Source: CAZSBG01 sp964605145 (GTDB lineage: Bacteria > Zhuqueibacterota > Zhuqueibacteria > Thermofontimicrobiales > Thermofontimicrobiaceae). From it: a stretch of 56,175 nt of DNA. The translations under genes and the position numbers were made by a program. Shown here in pieces: positions 1 to 8,122 of the stretch. Where the stretch lies: positions 1 through 56,175 of the forward strand of contig CAZSBG010000029.1 of the NCBI GenBank assembly GCA_964605145.1. Reading direction: 5' to 3'. The first letter of the stretch is position 1. Every line of letters starts with the position of its first letter. The notes under the pieces are model-generated. The model was not told the DNA's origin and did no database searches. It saw only the letters and a list, made by a program, of their open reading frames with translations.

Positions 1-1
1 A

Positions 2-166
2 AAAACAGGTTTTCTTGTTAATACAATTGACGAGGCTGTAGATGCTGTAAATAATATAAAATCAATAGACAGAAATTATTGCAGAGAATGGGCAAATTCA
101 AAATTCAGCCAAAAAAAAATGATAGAAGGATATTTGGATATTTACAGGAGAATTTTGTCGAAATAA
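2..166 (+). CDS. Glycosyltransferase family 4, C-terminal fragment
   Basis: The window opens inside a reading frame whose last 54 codons read TGFLVNTIDEAVDAVNNI, then a short basic helix, and end at TAA 164-166. The TGFLV + EAV...A...I pattern followed by CREWANSKFS and a YLDIYRRIL tail is the usual C-terminus of GT4 (GT-B fold) glycosyltransferases, where the first part is the end of the nucleotide-sugar domain and the tail helix crosses back to the N-domain. The gene lies 28 bp upstream of a GH130 phosphorylase on the same strand, a pairing that fits a mannose- or glucose-containing glycan pathway. The 5' part is outside the window, so the sugar specificity cannot be judged. Confidence 0.7.
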   Translation, partial: KTGFLVNTIDEAVDAVNNIKSIDRNYCREWANSKFSQKKMIEGYLDIYRRILSK

Positions 167-194
167 ATTATTTACTAAGGATAAAAAAAAGATT

Positions 195-1694
195 ATGAAC
201 AATATACCATTTGGTAAACCGCTGGTTAAACGTGAAAAAACAAGAATAGAACGGGATACTTCACGGGTTATTACCCGAGCCCATATTCCCAACATAGCAC
301 GCATAAAAAAAATAATCAACAGGGTATTAGAACTCACCGAAAAGGAAGCTGAAAGTACACTGCAAAAGGTTCACATCAATTACTTTAATCGTCATAAAAA
401 TATAGAATTTCAGTTAGAAAAGAACTTTAATGAGGTATCGGAATATGTGCCGAAAAACCAGCAGCTAAGCAAAACAAAAAAAATGCTTATTGGTGCTTTT
501 TTTACTATGGAATATTCCATTGAATCTGCGGCACTTTTCAATCCCTCCATTGTTCCGCATCCGAATCAGGAAGGGTTACCACATGGTAGTCTTCGTTTTA
601 TCATGAGCTTTCGGGCAACAGGCGAAGGACATATTTCGTCAATTGTTTTTCGTAGCGGAATTATTAATAGTAGTGGTTCATTCAGCTTCGATGATGTTTC
701 AGCGTTTGTTGAAACACCCGTTTTATCACATGATTTGTTTTATGACAAACATTCGTTTCGTCTTAAATTGACAGAAATGAACGCATCTAACGAAACAAGC
801 AATCGTATTCTCGACCAGGTACCCGATGCTTTTACTTACCAGGAACTAAAAGCAAGTATTGAGGTTATTCATTTAGATATAGATTTTCAACGAAATGATT
901 CAACAATTAACAACATAAATTGGCTCGCAAATTCAAATTACAGGATAAAATTTGAAGAAAAAAGTAAAATCTCTGAACGAGTGATATTTCCTGTATCTGA
1001 AAATGAGAGCAGGGGAATTGAAGATGCCCGTTTTGTGCGATTTTATAACGACAATGGCGATGTTACCTATTATGCAACCTATACCGCTTACAACGGATAC
1101 AGCATCCTCCCGCATCTTATTGAAACTAAGGATTTTCTTTCATTTAATATTATTACATTGAATGGTAAAGCCGTGCAGAATAAAGGAATGGCTCTTTTCC
1201 CCCGTAAAATTAATGGTCAATATGTTATGCTTTCACGCCAGGATGGAGAAAACAATCATATCATGTTTTCCGATAATTTACATTTTTGGCAGGAGACAAA
1301 AATCATTCAGGAACCAAGCAACCCATGGGAATTTATTCAAATTGGTAACTGCGGGTCTCCGATTGAAACAAGCCATGGCTGGCTAGTGTTGACCCATGGC
1401 GTAGGACCAATGCGACAATATTCTATCGGTGCCATGTTGCTTGACCTCGAAAATCCAGAAAAAATCATTGCACGCCTCCAGGAACCACTTCTTGCACCCA
1501 ACGAAGAAGAACGCGAAGGGTATGTACCAAATGTAGTTTATTCATGCGGCTCAATGATACACAATAACATGTTGATTATTCCCTATGCTATGTCTGATAT
1601 AAGCTCCGGCATAGCGATAGTAGATGTAAAAGATTTGATTGATTGCATGACACATCATTCAAGCACAATGCCAAATCACACAAGCCAATTCTAA
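195..1694 (+). CDS. GH130 family glycoside phosphorylase/hydrolase
   Basis: 499 aa. The C-terminal two thirds form a five-bladed beta-propeller of the GH130 type: SRGIEDARFVRF (about residue 273), KGMALFPRKINGQYVMLSRQ and NNHIMFSDNLHFW, GNCGSPIET and GWLVLTHGVG follow in the family order. GH130 enzymes phosphorolyse beta-mannosides (for example mannosylglucose or mannooligosaccharides) with phosphate, giving mannose 1-phosphate. The N-terminal 150 residues are a less conserved extension, as in the longer subfamilies. There is no signal peptide, so a cytoplasmic enzyme is expected. It follows a GT4 glycosyltransferase by 28 bp and is probably co-transcribed with it. The exact substrate is not readable from sequence. 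Confidence 0.85.
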   Translation: MNNIPFGKPLVKREKTRIERDTSRVITRAHIPNIARIKKIINRVLELTEKEAESTLQKVHINYFNRHKNIEFQLEKNFNEVSEYVPKNQQLSKTKKMLIGAFFTMEYSIESAALFNPSIVPHPNQEGLPHGSLRFIMSFRATGEGHISSIVFRSGIINSSGSFSFDDVSAFVETPVLSHDLFYDKHSFRLKLTEMNASNETSNRILDQVPDAFTYQELKASIEVIHLDIDFQRNDSTINNINWLANSNYRIKFEEKSKISERVIFPVSENESRGIEDARFVRFYNDNGDVTYYATYTAYNGYSILPHLIETKDFLSFNIITLNGKAVQNKGMALFPRKINGQYVMLSRQDGENNHIMFSDNLHFWQETKIIQEPSNPWEFIQIGNCGSPIETSHGWLVLTHGVGPMRQYSIGAMLLDLENPEKIIARLQEPLLAPNEEEREGYVPNVVYSCGSMIHNNMLIIPYAMSDISSGIAIVDVKDLIDCMTHHSSTMPNHTSQF

Positions 1695-1751
1695 AACTAA
1701 ATCTTAAAGACAGAAATAGGAATGAAAGACTTGAAAATATATCTCACACCA

Positions 1752-1917
1752 TTGACAGACATGAACAACGCCCAGTTGGTAACACCTGGTATCGTGCATG
1801 CGGGTTTCAGAGGTTTTCGAAGGTTTGTGGCTCGTAAAAAAAGCCTGTGTAACCTGATATTTTCGCCTTGTAATCCAGCACGACACCATACCATAAACCG
1901 TTGGCAATAATACGAGA
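1752..1917 (+). repeat. Imperfect palindromic spacer, cassette-junction-like (copy 1)
   Basis: The sequence between the GH130 gene and the next ORF contains GGTATCGTGC (about 1789) answered by GCACGACACCATACC on the right side (about 1878), and ends with ACCGTTGGC close to the start of the next ORF. Its centre (1802-1830) matches 3532-3560 at 24 of 29 bases. The shape (an imperfect stem with a GTTG-type end just before a short orphan ORF) recalls attC sites of integron cassettes, but the canonical 7-bp boxes are not exact. Confidence 0.45.
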
Positions 1918-1923
1918 GATGAC

Positions 1924-2607
1924 TTGAAACACAAATTTTATATAAAAACAAAAAAGGAACAAAATCAGATTCAATTTTTGATTGGATTTTGTGCATTAAT
2001 AGTCATTATAGCATCTTTATTTATTTCCTGGAAAACAGGAATCTACTTATTTGGGATTTTGACTTTCCCAATAACAATATCCATTATTGCACCTTTCTTC
2101 GATACGCCTTCCTTAAAGAATAGCGGAAAATTAGTCTATCACTCACCCCTATTTTTATCTGAAAGACCCAATAATGGTGTGATTAAAATACACGGGGGAA
2201 CTTTGTTCGATTATGTTTTTATGATTGACCAGAAGATGAATGGAAAACAGAGAACGAGTTTTATTATTCAGCAGTATTTAGAAGGACTCTTAAATTTCAT
2301 AGAAGAAAATGAAAACAATAGAGCTGATAACATTATCGTTCGTGGAACAAGTTACATTATTAACGATAGAACAGCACAGCGAATTGGATTCAATATTGTT
2401 AAAACCGATTCTATTCAAAAGTTGATTTTGATTTATAATTATTTCAACATCTTAATAACATATTCAATTGCAAAAGGGAAACTATCATTCCCTAAATTGA
2501 AAGAAACAAAAACATTCGAAACCAATTTAAATGAACTTGTTAAGCACAAAGCCTTCATAAGGAACTTGAATGAAAAATTAAAAAGTACTATTGCCAATAA
2601 TGTATAA
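1924..2607 (+). CDS. Hypothetical protein with N-terminal membrane segments
   Basis: 227 aa. The frame starts at TTG 1924, preceded by GAGAG at normal distance; no ATG is available before the first hydrophobic segment. Residues 14-34 (FLIGFCALIVIIASLFISW) and about 38-57 are two membrane helices; the rest is a soluble domain with HGGTLFDYVFMIDQKMNG and YIINDRTAQRIGF. I recognise no family. The gene is very AT-rich compared with the genes to its right and stands between two cassette-junction-like palindromes, which suggests horizontal acquisition. Codon pattern and length without stops support coding; function unknown. Confidence 0.6.
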   Translation: MKHKFYIKTKKEQNQIQFLIGFCALIVIIASLFISWKTGIYLFGILTFPITISIIAPFFDTPSLKNSGKLVYHSPLFLSERPNNGVIKIHGGTLFDYVFMIDQKMNGKQRTSFIIQQYLEGLLNFIEENENNRADNIIVRGTSYIINDRTAQRIGFNIVKTDSIQKLILIYNYFNILITYSIAKGKLSFPKLKETKTFETNLNELVKHKAFIRNLNEKLKSTIANNV

Positions 2608-2735
2608 ACGTAATGTGGGCTGAACAGAAAATTTGAGCATTTTTGCTCCTAATAAACTATTCGGTGGATTGAAAGCGAATCACTAAAAATCCCGCACTAC
2701 ACTTATACGTAACCGTTGTATGACATTTTAAGAGG
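2600..2735 (+). repeat. Imperfect palindromic spacer, cassette-junction-like (copy 2)
   Basis: The arm GTATAAACGTAATGTGGG (about 2602) pairs imperfectly with CCCGCACTACACTTATAC (about 2693); 16 of 24 positions agree and G-T pairs add more. The right end is ACCGTTGTATGACA, 35 bp before the next ATG. A smaller stem, GAGCA ttttt TGCTC (about 2635-2650), lies inside. Same layout as the spacer before the previous ORF. Confidence 0.5.
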
Positions 2736-2746
2736 GACATTGCAAT

Positions 2747-3172
2747 ATGGATAAGGACTTTAAAACACAAGAAAAAAGAATTGAGTCAGTATTTCCCAAA
2801 GATTTGGATGATATCTCAAGGAGAACTGAGACAATTGAGATTTATAAGGAATTTCTGGAAAACAATTTGACATTTCCGATTAAACTGACTGGTATAGAAG
2901 ATTTTGAATGGGAAGAATATTACGTTATTGGCCCTGGAGATGAGGAAGAATATGAAGAGTTAAAGAAAAAAAGACCTTCATATTCTGATACGTTCAACAT
3001 GATTAGCATTGATAAATATTACGATGATGATTTAGGATTATTTGCAAAAGTAACAAGAGTTTCAGATAAAAAACGATTTCAACTTCCATTGGCCGATTTG
3101 GAGGCAATTGACAAAAAATCAAAGAATTATCAATTATTAGATGATTATTCAGTATGGTTTGTAAACTATTAA
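2747..3172 (+). CDS. Acidic hypothetical protein
   Basis: 141 aa with an ATG start 35 bp after the end of a palindromic spacer. It is strongly acidic, with EDFEWEEYYVIGPGDEEEYE in the middle and the closing segment FQLPLADLEAIDKKSKNY then LLDDYSVWFVNY. The acidic loop and the FLENNLTFPIK segment loosely recall small calcium-binding cytoplasmic proteins, but I cannot assign a family. No signal peptide or membrane segment. It sits in the AT-rich orphan block and is followed directly by a small membrane ORF; function unknown. Confidence 0.65.
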   Translation: MDKDFKTQEKRIESVFPKDLDDISRRTETIEIYKEFLENNLTFPIKLTGIEDFEWEEYYVIGPGDEEEYEELKKKRPSYSDTFNMISIDKYYDDDLGLFAKVTRVSDKKRFQLPLADLEAIDKKSKNYQLLDDYSVWFVNY

Positions 3173-3206
3173 GATTCCGAAGAAAAATCTACGATTAAAA
3201 ATATGG

Positions 3207-3470
3207 TTGATTATCAGCTTGATTAGTACAGGTCTAATTGTTTACACTTGGATTCAAAATTCATATCTGATTGATTTCTTTATAACTAAAAATCTACATT
3301 ATCATAATCCAGTGATTCAAGGGATCAAGGATTCCTATGATATTGAATCAATAAAAACTCAAGCTATTCAGATCATCAAGGGGCTTGACAAAAAAGTAGA
3401 GAGTGATCTATTAGAGCGATTAAGCATTAAAAATCCTGACAGGAATAATTGTGTTAAATTTAGCGTTTAA
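3207..3470 (+). CDS. Small membrane protein, start uncertain
   Basis: 87 aa from TTG 3207. The open frame extends upstream to 3165, overlapping the end of the preceding gene, and that extension encodes a basic stretch (KKNLRLK) immediately before the hydrophobic segment WLIISLISTGLIVYTW, so the true N-terminus may lie further left. A single N-terminal membrane anchor is followed by a soluble tail with VIQGIKDSYDIESIK. No known family. Low GC and position in the orphan cassette-like block match its two neighbours. Confidence 0.4.
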   Translation: MIISLISTGLIVYTWIQNSYLIDFFITKNLHYHNPVIQGIKDSYDIESIKTQAIQIIKGLDKKVESDLLERLSIKNPDRNNCVKFSV

Positions 3471-3757
3471 TATATAGATAATTATAGAATTAAAAAGAGA
3501 AACGCCACACAACACGCGGTATAGCCAATAAGGGTTTCAGAGATTTTTGATGGTTTCTGCCCCGCCTCAATTTTTGCTACGGTGGATAACCTGAATTATT
3601 CACAGATTTCAACCTAAAAATATATAACTAATTGTAATTAATTAGATTAACGAGGTGTGTGAAATTTAACAGAGTTTGATATAACGAATTCGGAATTAAG
3701 CACCATTCAGGCTATCTGGATTCCTTAATGAATTACAATGAATAATCCAGGTTAAAG
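3471..3757 (+). repeat. Degenerate third copy of cassette-type spacer in gene-free stretch
   Basis: CACAACACGCGGTATAGCC (3507-3525) followed by GGGTTTCAGAGATTTTTGAT (3532 on) repeats the core of the 1802-1830 element with 24 of 29 identities. The expected complementary right arm is missing; the sequence turns into unrelated AT-rich DNA after about 3600. It may be a truncated junction marking the right border of the acquired block. Nothing else is recognised before the ATG at 3758. Confidence 0.4.
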
Positions 3758-4885
3758 ATGAAAAATGAATCAATGACCCGACAAGAACTCAATCTTCGAG
3801 TATTCCGAGGAGAACCGCTGCCACATGTTTTCTTTCAGCCACGCTTCGAGCCGTGGTTTGCTTGGCATACTGAATTCAACAGCCTGCCTCCGGAGCTCCA
3901 CGGTATGTCGCTGCGAGACGTTTATGATAAGATTGGCGCGTCCATGCGGACCGTGCATTATTACACCGGCCAGCCGGATCCGATTGAAATTCAGTTCAGC
4001 AACCCAGTCAAAATCTCCGAACAACGCGATGGTGACAAGATTAAACGTCGTTATGATACGCCTTACGGTTCATTGTTCGAAACCAGTCAATTTACGATTG
4101 ACAAAACCTGGCGCACCGTGGAATTTTTGGCGAAGAAAGCCGGCGACCTGAAGGCGCTGCGGTGGATGATTGGGCACATGCAAATTTCATTCAATGAGGA
4201 GAAATTTATTTGCGGCGCCGAATTTATCGGGGATCGGGGCGAGCCGCAGTTCTGGGTGCCAAAGAGTCCCTATCTTGCCCTGGCCCAGGGATGGATGAAG
4301 TACGAAGATTTTATCTATGCGCTGGCCGATTGCAGAAAAGGAATCGAGGACACCATGTCGGCCATCGACGATTCGTACGAGCAGATTTACGAACAACTCA
4401 CCTCATCCGAGTTACTTCATATTCTGAATTTTGGCGAGAACATTGCCATGGCGTACCTGTCCCCGGAATATTTTGAGCGCTACCTCATTCCCTGGTATGA
4501 AAAACGATCCGGGCAATTGCGAAACGCCGGCATCTTCACGCACATCCACATCGACGGGAACTTCAAGCCATTGCTGCCGTATCTTGCTGATCTGCCCTTC
4601 GACGGCCTGGAAGCGCTAACGCCTACGCCGCAGGGAGATGTGACACTGGATGAGATTCGCGAACACATCGGCGACAAGGTGCTGCTGGATGGCATCCCGG
4701 CTGTCCTTTTTCTGGACCACTATCCCCGTGAGGCGCTCGAGCGATGCGTGGAGAAAATTGTTGAGTTGTTCCATCCCCGTCTGGTTCTTGGAATTTCCGA
4801 TGAACTGCCGGAGGCCGGCGGAGTTGCAACTTTTGAACGCTTGAAGTGGGTGTCTGAGTGGTGTCTTCGGCAAAAAAAATTTTAA
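3758..4885 (+). CDS. Uroporphyrinogen decarboxylase-like (UroD/MtaA superfamily) protein
   Basis: 375 aa. The fold pattern is that of the UroD superfamily: an N-terminal helical lead-in, WRTVEFLAKKAGDLKALRWM, the mid segment FGENIAMAYLSPEYFERYLI, then HIHIDGNFKPLLPYLADLPF, a GLEALTPTPQGDVTL strand and LVLGISDELPEAGG near the end. In corrinoid/CoM methyltransferases of this superfamily the equivalent of HIHIDGN is usually H-x-C-G-N, with a zinc-binding Cys; here that Cys is replaced by Ile, so zinc-dependent methyl transfer by the usual site is doubtful. Haem synthesis is also unlikely because the N-terminal UroD signature is absent. GC content is clearly higher than in the orphan block to its left. 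Confidence 0.7.
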   Translation: MKNESMTRQELNLRVFRGEPLPHVFFQPRFEPWFAWHTEFNSLPPELHGMSLRDVYDKIGASMRTVHYYTGQPDPIEIQFSNPVKISEQRDGDKIKRRYDTPYGSLFETSQFTIDKTWRTVEFLAKKAGDLKALRWMIGHMQISFNEEKFICGAEFIGDRGEPQFWVPKSPYLALAQGWMKYEDFIYALADCRKGIEDTMSAIDDSYEQIYEQLTSSELLHILNFGENIAMAYLSPEYFERYLIPWYEKRSGQLRNAGIFTHIHIDGNFKPLLPYLADLPFDGLEALTPTPQGDVTLDEIREHIGDKVLLDGIPAVLFLDHYPREALERCVEKIVELFHPRLVLGISDELPEAGGVATFERLKWVSEWCLRQKKF

Positions 4886-4952
4886 TTATTAGCGGAGAAT
4901 CCGAATACTCAAGAATTTCAAAAACGACACTAAATCGGATACTTTCTAAATG

Positions 4953-4978
4953 TAGCGGACGCATATATTCGTCCGCTA
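4953..4978 (+). terminator. Perfect 9-bp hairpin after the UroD-like gene
   Basis: TAGCGGACG (4953-4961) and CGTCCGCTA (4970-4978) form a perfect stem around an 8-nt AT loop, 68 bp after the stop codon. There is no T-run, so it is either a weak terminator or an mRNA 3' stabilising hairpin. Confidence 0.4.
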
Positions 4979-5123
4979 TAAGCCTAACTTTAATAAATCC
5001 ACAATCGTTCGCTGCACCAGGTCATTTCCTCAGGCTGCTTTGAAACCTTGTTTTTCACTCCATCAGGCTTTTTTGAATAACTGCCATGTGCAGCGAGATA
5101 GTATTTCATGACGAGGTTTTGAG

Positions 5124-5654
5124 ATGAGTACATACATTGCATTATTCAGAGGGATAAATGTTGGTGGCAAAAATATTCTGCCAATGAACGACCTGAAAGA
5201 AATTTTTGAGGATATGGGCTGCGAGAAAACCACAACCTACATTCAAAGCGGAAATGTGGTCTGTGATTTCAACTCGGGACAGAAATTCATATTAGCAGAA
5301 GAAATTGGCAGGAAAATTCTGGAGAAATTTGGCTTCACGCCGGTAATCTTGATTCTTCAAAAATCTGAACTGCTGGAGGCGATTCATAACAATCCGCTCC
5401 AGACTGATGATGGGAAACTTTTGCATTTCTTTTTCCTGGAATCAGTCCCGCAGAATTCGGATATGGAAAAATTCATGGCATTAAAAACACCGACTGAAGA
5501 CTTCAAGCTTATTGGCAAGGTATTCTATCTCTATGCACCGGATGGCATCGGTCGTTCCAAGCTTGCTTCAAACATTCAGCGCAGCTTGGGAGTGAAGGGA
5601 TACCGCCAGAAACTGGAACACCGTGAAAACGCTCTGGCAAATGGTCACCGGTAA
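5124..5654 (+). CDS. DUF1697 domain protein
   Basis: 176 aa covering a whole DUF1697 domain: YIALFRGINVGGKNILPM at the N-terminus, the TTYIQSGNVVCDF strand, and the C-terminal YLYAPDGIGRSKLA. Proteins of this family are small, cytoplasmic and of unknown biochemical function. ATG 5124 with GAGG-like sequence upstream (GACGAGGTTTTGAG). It stands alone between the UroD-like gene and the glycosidase promoter. Assignment to the family is secure; function is not known. Confidence 0.85.
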   Translation: MSTYIALFRGINVGGKNILPMNDLKEIFEDMGCEKTTTYIQSGNVVCDFNSGQKFILAEEIGRKILEKFGFTPVILILQKSELLEAIHNNPLQTDDGKLLHFFFLESVPQNSDMEKFMALKTPTEDFKLIGKVFYLYAPDGIGRSKLASNIQRSLGVKGYRQKLEHRENALANGHR

Positions 5655-5840
5655 CGAATAACAATTTTGAAAGACAGAATCACCTGATATCTTCTTCATT
5701 CAACCCTTTTCTATTTATTATTATGTACTTACAAAGAACAATCGACTTAAGCTCATTTATTTTTTTGTCTTGCGCAATATCTATCTTTTTTCCCTGAAAA
5801 TTAATTTTTGGTAATGAATGTGCATTTTTCGTTGATCGGC

Positions 5841-5869
5841 TTGACATTCATAAAATATTTTTGTAAATT
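5841..5869 (+). promoter_or_regulatory. Sigma70-type promoter for the lipoprotein glycosidase
   Basis: TTGACA (5841-5846), a 17-bp spacer and TAAATT (5864-5869), in the 343-bp gap before the gene at 5998. It would give a leader of about 120 nt. The remainder of the gap (5655-5840) shows nothing I recognise. Confidence 0.6.
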
Positions 5870-5997
5870 CATCAAAACATTACAGGTAGACCAAACACGA
5901 GCAGCACATCAAACTTGTTTTTTAGAATTTTCAGCTTCAGCAGTTTTCAACGCAACTAACCTTTTAAAAACCATTATCTAACAAGAAGTGCACCTCT

Positions 5998-8049
5998 ATG
6001 AATGATGGATTAAACGGACAGCAGGTTTTAGGGGGGAAAGTTTTTCTTATTATTTTGTGTTCCGCATTGCTTTTCTCGTGTCAGAACAAGGAGTTGACAC
6101 AGCGGACCGATGATAACATAAAATTCAGAATCAACGAACTGGCGGATAAAATTGAAGTGACAGCTCCCCGCTATTCGTTGTTTTTGGATAAATTATCTGC
6201 CACTGCCAAATTAACTGATCGCCATTCTCTCGAATACACGTCTTTTCCGCTCGATGTGTTATTCAATCCTAATAAATCAGTAAGTAACACATTCACTAAA
6301 AGCTGGCTCACAAAAGGCAAAAGCATTCATTATACATTAAGTCGCGGAGATGTGCCAGTCCGAGAAATCGTACTCATGTGCGATAAAGAGTACTTCGAAA
6401 TCAGGATCCGCTCCGAAATTCCAGACGGCATCAATACCGGGGTGTGTCTCCTCCGGAACGACGAATTGAGTTTCGACACCTCAGGATGGACTCAATATTT
6501 CTCGCCGGAACCGGATGACTATCAAAAATGGAATCCGACCGTGGACGCCCGGGTGGATCGGGATCAGCAATGGGTGTTTACGCCGGCGCCACTGAATCTG
6601 TCTTTCAAAACTCCGGCCGGCTGGTTCAGCATTGGTTTGGCGGAGCTGCCGGACGCACTGACGTATGCCTTTCAAAACAATGCGCTTTGGCTGGATTATC
6701 CCTGGAAAAAAATGATTCTGCCAACTGACGATTTATTCAAGTTTCCGGGATTAATATTCACATTCAATGAAACGCCATGGGAGGCTGTCGGCCAGTATTT
6801 CGAACGCCTCAGAGAAGAATATCTGACGGAATACAAGCCCACAGAATTATTGGTTGAAACAAGCTGGTGGAAACGCCCCTTTGTTTCCACGTGGGGCGAA
6901 CAGTTGCATTACAATTACACGTTCGCCAATGAAAACTTCAATGAAGAGTGGGTGAAAAATTATATCGCCGAACAGCAGCAAGCGCTCGACAGTCTCAAAT
7001 TTACCATCATCATTGAAGATAAGTGGTCGCGGGCTTATGGCGATCCCTATCCGGCGAACCGCTTCAAGAATCTCCGCAAGCTGATTGATTGGTGTCACGA
7101 CTATGGCCATAAGGTGATCCTTTTCTGGAAATCATGGAAAATCGAAGCGAAATCACTGGCCATTGAAATGGAAGTTGCCGATGGTGAATACGTGGACGCC
7201 ACCAGTCCGGAATTCGAGAGCTATGTTGATTCATGCTGCCAGGTAATTTTCGGCAGCGGCCCGGATGAGCTGAACGCAGATGGATTGAAAATGGACCACC
7301 TGTTTCTGGTGAGAGATACAGAAACGGCACGATATTCAAATCCGTCGAAAGGCATTGGATTCAAAGAAATTCACTTATATCTAAAAACTTTTTATCAGCG
7401 AGCCAAGCACTATAAACCGGATGCCCTTATCATCAGCTCGGCCATTGCTCCCCAATTTGCTGACGTCCAGGATATGGTGCGGGTCGGAAATGACTGGGAC
7501 AATAAACTGCGGCGTGAAAAAAGAGCGCGCATCATCACCCGGGCTCTGCCGGGGAAATTGCTGTGCAGCGATGCTGCAGCAATGTACAATAAAATTGCGT
7601 CCTATTACTATGTGACCAGTACATTGTACGGGATTCCGACAGTTTATTATTTGAATCAATTTCACGATGGTGAGATTCCGGCTGAAACCAGAGACATCAT
7701 CCTGGAGCTGCTGAAATTCTCCCTGGAAAAACCTGAAGGCCGGCTGCGGTTTATGGATTATGGTTACTGGCAAATTGTCGATCACAAAAATGAAGTGCTG
7801 ACAGAATCTACCATCTCCGGAAAAGGCATCATTGAGTTTTTAAGCAACAGCCGCGCCAAACTGTATTGCGTTGAAAACAGCGATATTCATTTTGTGCTTG
7901 AGCGGCATTTGCTCAATAAAGTGGTGGACGATGCCGGCAATCAGGTGAAATTCGATGACTTGGGTCACGGTATTTACCGCGCCCAGAATTTGCAAGCCGG
8001 GAAATACTACAAACTTCACATTCGGAAAATTCCGGGGTTGCGCCGGTGA
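5998..8049 (+). CDS. Lipoprotein TIM-barrel glycosidase, GH31/GH-D clan-like
   Basis: 683 aa. Residues 14-28 are a lipoprotein signal ending LLFSC, with Cys28 as the lipidation site, so the enzyme is exported and membrane-anchored. Residues 30-280 form a beta-rich N-domain; the barrel follows with IIIEDKWSRAYGDPYP (about 338), LRKLIDWCHDYGHKVILFWK (about 359) and ADGLKMDHLF (about 427), where Asp in GLKMD is at the place of the catalytic nucleophile of GH31/GH36 barrels. A second acid would lie near VGNDWDN. The C-terminal 100 residues look like the usual beta-sandwich. The family is read from these patterns only; GH36-like is the alternative. It is monocistronic, with a promoter upstream and a hairpin downstream. 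Confidence 0.65.
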   Translation: MNDGLNGQQVLGGKVFLIILCSALLFSCQNKELTQRTDDNIKFRINELADKIEVTAPRYSLFLDKLSATAKLTDRHSLEYTSFPLDVLFNPNKSVSNTFTKSWLTKGKSIHYTLSRGDVPVREIVLMCDKEYFEIRIRSEIPDGINTGVCLLRNDELSFDTSGWTQYFSPEPDDYQKWNPTVDARVDRDQQWVFTPAPLNLSFKTPAGWFSIGLAELPDALTYAFQNNALWLDYPWKKMILPTDDLFKFPGLIFTFNETPWEAVGQYFERLREEYLTEYKPTELLVETSWWKRPFVSTWGEQLHYNYTFANENFNEEWVKNYIAEQQQALDSLKFTIIIEDKWSRAYGDPYPANRFKNLRKLIDWCHDYGHKVILFWKSWKIEAKSLAIEMEVADGEYVDATSPEFESYVDSCCQVIFGSGPDELNADGLKMDHLFLVRDTETARYSNPSKGIGFKEIHLYLKTFYQRAKHYKPDALIISSAIAPQFADVQDMVRVGNDWDNKLRREKRARIITRALPGKLLCSDAAAMYNKIASYYYVTSTLYGIPTVYYLNQFHDGEIPAETRDIILELLKFSLEKPEGRLRFMDYGYWQIVDHKNEVLTESTISGKGIIEFLSNSRAKLYCVENSDIHFVLERHLLNKVVDDAGNQVKFDDLGHGIYRAQNLQAGKYYKLHIRKIPGLRR

Positions 8050-8075
8050 TAAAAAATCAGGTTGGAAAATTTATG

Positions 8076-8107
8076 AGCCATGGAGCAGGTGTGTTTCATG
8101 GCTTTTT
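8076..8107 (+). terminator. Probable intrinsic terminator after the glycosidase gene
   Basis: AGCCATG (8076-8082) pairs with CATGGCT (8097-8103) and is followed by TTTT. It lies between the convergent glycosidase and murJ genes. Confidence 0.5.
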
Positions 8108-8122
8108 CATGTAAAAAGAATA

